Below, one piece after another: positions 62,281 through 64,000 of a stretch of DNA of 64,000 nucleotides (positions within the stretch are counted from its first letter, which is position 1; every line of letters starts with the position of its first letter). This DNA comes from Pseudomonadales bacterium (GTDB lineage: Bacteria > Pseudomonadota > Gammaproteobacteria > Pseudomonadales > Halieaceae). Location: the NCBI GenBank assembly GCA_024234815.1, contig JACKNO010000005.1:310001-374000 (forward strand), in the 5' to 3' direction. The position numbers and the translations under genes are program-made. A model generated the notes under the pieces. It was not told where the DNA came from, did not search any database, and was given only the letters and a program-made list of their open reading frames with translations.

Positions 62281-63747
62281 ATGCATGACAAATCCGTTGC
62301 CCAGCTGGGTGAAGGACTGCGCGACAAGCAGTTCTCCAGCCTGGAGCTAAGCCATTGTTTTCTGGACAGGATTGCCAGACTCGACGGTGCCTACAACAGC
62401 TTTATAAGCGTCGATGAAGACGCCGTGCTGGCCGCGGCCCGGGCCGCCGATGAGCGCCTCGCCGCGGGCACCGCCACAGCGCTGACCGGGATTCCCATCG
62501 CCCATAAGGACATATTCTGCACCAACGGTATGCGCACCAGTTGTGGTTCGCGCATGCTGGACAACTTCGTTCCCCCCTATGACGCCACTTTGATAACAAA
62601 GTTCAATCGCGACGGCGCCGTCATCCTGGGCAAGACCAACATGGACGAGTTCGCCATGGGCTCCTCCAACGAAAGCAGTTATTACGGCCCGGTGCGCAAT
62701 CCCTGGGACACCACCCTGGTGCCGGGTGGTTCTTCCGGTGGTTCCGCCGCAGCGGTCGCAGCCATGCTTGCCCCGGCGGCTACCGGCACCGACACCGGCG
62801 GTTCTATCCGGCAACCCGCGGCCTTTTGCGGAATTACCGGGATCAAACCCACCTACGGCAGGGTTTCCCGGCTGGGCATGATCGCCTTCGCCTCCAGTCT
62901 CGACCAGGCGGGACCCATGGCCCGCAGCGCGGAGGATTGCGCCCTCCTGCTCAACAGCATGGCGGGCCACGACCCGCTGGACTCCACATCGTCCGAGCTG
63001 GCGACACAGGACTACTGCTCCCAACTCGGGGACAGCCTGCAGGGCCTGCGCATCGGCTTACCGCGGGAATATTTCGGCGAGGGCCTGGCGGCGGGCACCG
63101 CAAGCTGCATCGAAGCCGCACTGAAAGAGCTTGAAGCGCTGGGGGCAACCCTGGTCGACGTATCCCTCCCCCACAGCCACCTGAGTATTCCGACCTACTA
63201 CGTGCTCGCCCCTGCCGAGGCGTCCACCAACCTGTCGCGCTTTGACGGTGTGCGCTATGGCCACCGCTGCGACAACCCGGTTGACCTGCACGACCTGTAC
63301 ACCCGCACCCGGGAGGAGGGATTTGGCGCCGAGGTGAAGCGCAGGATACTGGTGGGCACCTACGCCCTGTCGGCAGGCTATTACGACGCCTACTACAAGA
63401 AAGCGCAGCAGGTGCGAAGGCTCATAAAGCAGGATTTCACCAGCTGCTTCGAGCAGGTGGACGTGATCGCAGGCCCCACCACTCCGGGCCCGGCATTCGC
63501 GCTGGGTGCGAAATCCGATGACCCGCTGGCCATGTACCTGGAAGATGTCTACACCCTGGCCGTCAATCTCGCGGGCCTGCCCGGCATGTCGGTACCCGCC
63601 GGTTTTGTGGCGGATAAACCGGTGGGCCTGCAATTGATCGGTCCCCATTTCGCCGAGGCGCGGCTGCTGAATGTCGGCCATCGCTTCCAGCAGGCTACCG
63701 ACTGGCATACGCGTCGACCTGCAAGCGCAACCGGGGAGGCAGTCTGA
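62281..63747 (+). CDS. gatA: Asp/Glu-tRNA amidotransferase subunit GatA
   Basis: Amidase-signature subunit, 488 residues, that hydrolyses glutamine and channels ammonia to GatB. The Ser-cisSer-Lys triad is present in AHKDIF (Lys near residue 77), GGSSGGSAAAVAA and GTDTGGSIRQPAAF. Follows gatC by 21 bases; its stop overlaps the gatB ATG by one base. Confidence 0.96.
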   Translation: MHDKSVAQLGEGLRDKQFSSLELSHCFLDRIARLDGAYNSFISVDEDAVLAAARAADERLAAGTATALTGIPIAHKDIFCTNGMRTSCGSRMLDNFVPPYDATLITKFNRDGAVILGKTNMDEFAMGSSNESSYYGPVRNPWDTTLVPGGSSGGSAAAVAAMLAPAATGTDTGGSIRQPAAFCGITGIKPTYGRVSRLGMIAFASSLDQAGPMARSAEDCALLLNSMAGHDPLDSTSSELATQDYCSQLGDSLQGLRIGLPREYFGEGLAAGTASCIEAALKELEALGATLVDVSLPHSHLSIPTYYVLAPAEASTNLSRFDGVRYGHRCDNPVDLHDLYTRTREEGFGAEVKRRILVGTYALSAGYYDAYYKKAQQVRRLIKQDFTSCFEQVDVIAGPTTPGPAFALGAKSDDPLAMYLEDVYTLAVNLAGLPGMSVPAGFVADKPVGLQLIGPHFAEARLLNVGHRFQQATDWHTRRPASATGEAV

Positions 63748-64000
63748 TGCAGTGGGAGACAGTCATCGGGCTGGAAGTGCATCTGCAACTGGCCACGCGT
63801 TCCAAAATCTTCTCCGGCTCGGCCACCACCTTTGGCGCCGAACCCAATACCCAGGCCAGCGCGGTCGACCTGGCCATGCCGGGTATGCTGCCGGTGCTCA
63901 ATGCCGAGGCGGTGCGCTACGCGGTTATGTTCGGGCTGGGTATCGGCGCGCAGATAGGCCGGCGCTCGGTGTTCGACCGCAAAAACTATTTTTACCCGGA
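63747..64000 (+). CDS. gatB: Asp/Glu-tRNA amidotransferase subunit GatB, partial
   Basis: Kinase-like subunit that phosphorylates the tRNA-bound Asp or Glu before amidation. Only the first ~84 codons are inside the window (MQWETVIGLEVHLQL, then a DLAMPGMLPVLN segment and FDRKNYFYPD at the edge). These are diagnostic of GatB. Truncated by the window end, not by mutation. Confidence 0.94.
   Translation, partial: MQWETVIGLEVHLQLATRSKIFSGSATTFGAEPNTQASAVDLAMPGMLPVLNAEAVRYAVMFGLGIGAQIGRRSVFDRKNYFYP

Noticed and set aside
1..64000. CRISPR arrays, IS elements, prophage genes, toxin-antitoxin pairs, restriction or other defence systems
   Set aside because: I looked for regularly spaced repeats, transposase or integrase motifs and small divergent or overlapping accessory gene pairs on both strands and found none; every substantial gene fits a core family in expected synteny.

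Overview
The window is a GC-rich stretch of chromosome from a free-living gammaproteobacterium. Gene content and order (pilBCD-coaE, petA-cytochrome b/c1-sspA-sspB, the rpoN-hpf-ptsN-rapZ-npr block, GatCAB, short-form HisG) fit the Pseudomonas/Cellvibrio side of the class. A marine Halieaceae- or Cellvibrionales-like organism is my guess, not something the sequence proves. Everything recognised is core, vertically inherited-looking machinery. I see no insertion sequence, prophage, integron, CRISPR array, tRNA or rRNA operon, and no obvious accessory island.

Layout. 1-329: gene-free leader with a promoter. 330-4834 (+): type IV pilus pilB-pilC-pilD, then coaE. 4831-28126 (-): one almost continuous run, read from high to low coordinates, holding the complete dcw cell-wall/division cluster (mraZ, rsmH, ftsL, ftsI, murE, murF, mraY, murD, ftsW, murG, murC, ddlB, ftsQ, ftsA, ftsZ), then lpxC, an M23 peptidase, secA, argJ and mutT. 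A good sigma-70 promoter and a four-repeat MraZ box lie at its head. 28446-29819 (-): RNase P RNA and rsmI. 29933-32770 (+): lpoA-yraN-diaA. 32809-37799 (-): rplM-rpsI, then petA, a fused cytochrome b/c1 gene, sspA and sspB. 37950-40888: zapE (-), zapG and degS (+). 40919-43902 (-): mlaC, ibaG, hisG, hisD. 44088-53279 (+): yrbG, kdsD, lptA, lptB, rpoN, hpf, ptsN, rapZ, npr, mgtE, darP. 53261-61713 (-): mreB-mreC-mreD-maf-rng-yhdP. 61972-64000 (+): gatC-gatA-gatB, the last cut by the window end.

How the genes work together. Most of the window builds and shapes the envelope. The dcw cluster makes lipid II and the divisome, LpoA stimulates a class A PBP, MreBCD directs elongation, LpxC/KdsD/LptAB make and move LPS, and MlaC and YhdP move phospholipid. 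ZapE and ZapG touch division or envelope coordination, DegS senses envelope stress, and SecA exports the parts. The PTS-Ntr proteins PtsN and Npr sit with RapZ and RpoN and may link nitrogen and carbon status to envelope synthesis.

The interest lies in departures from the usual version of these loci. Cytochrome b and c1 are one reading frame. mreC has no ATG, GTG or TTG where its conserved N-terminus begins. The P12 arm of rnpB carries a REP-like palindrome. Several normally adjacent genes are absent at otherwise conserved junctions (kdsC and lptC; mlaFED and mlaB; murA; tldD/pmbA). FtsI has Gln in place of the motif-2 Asn. I did not find a convincing new multi-gene system and do not claim one.
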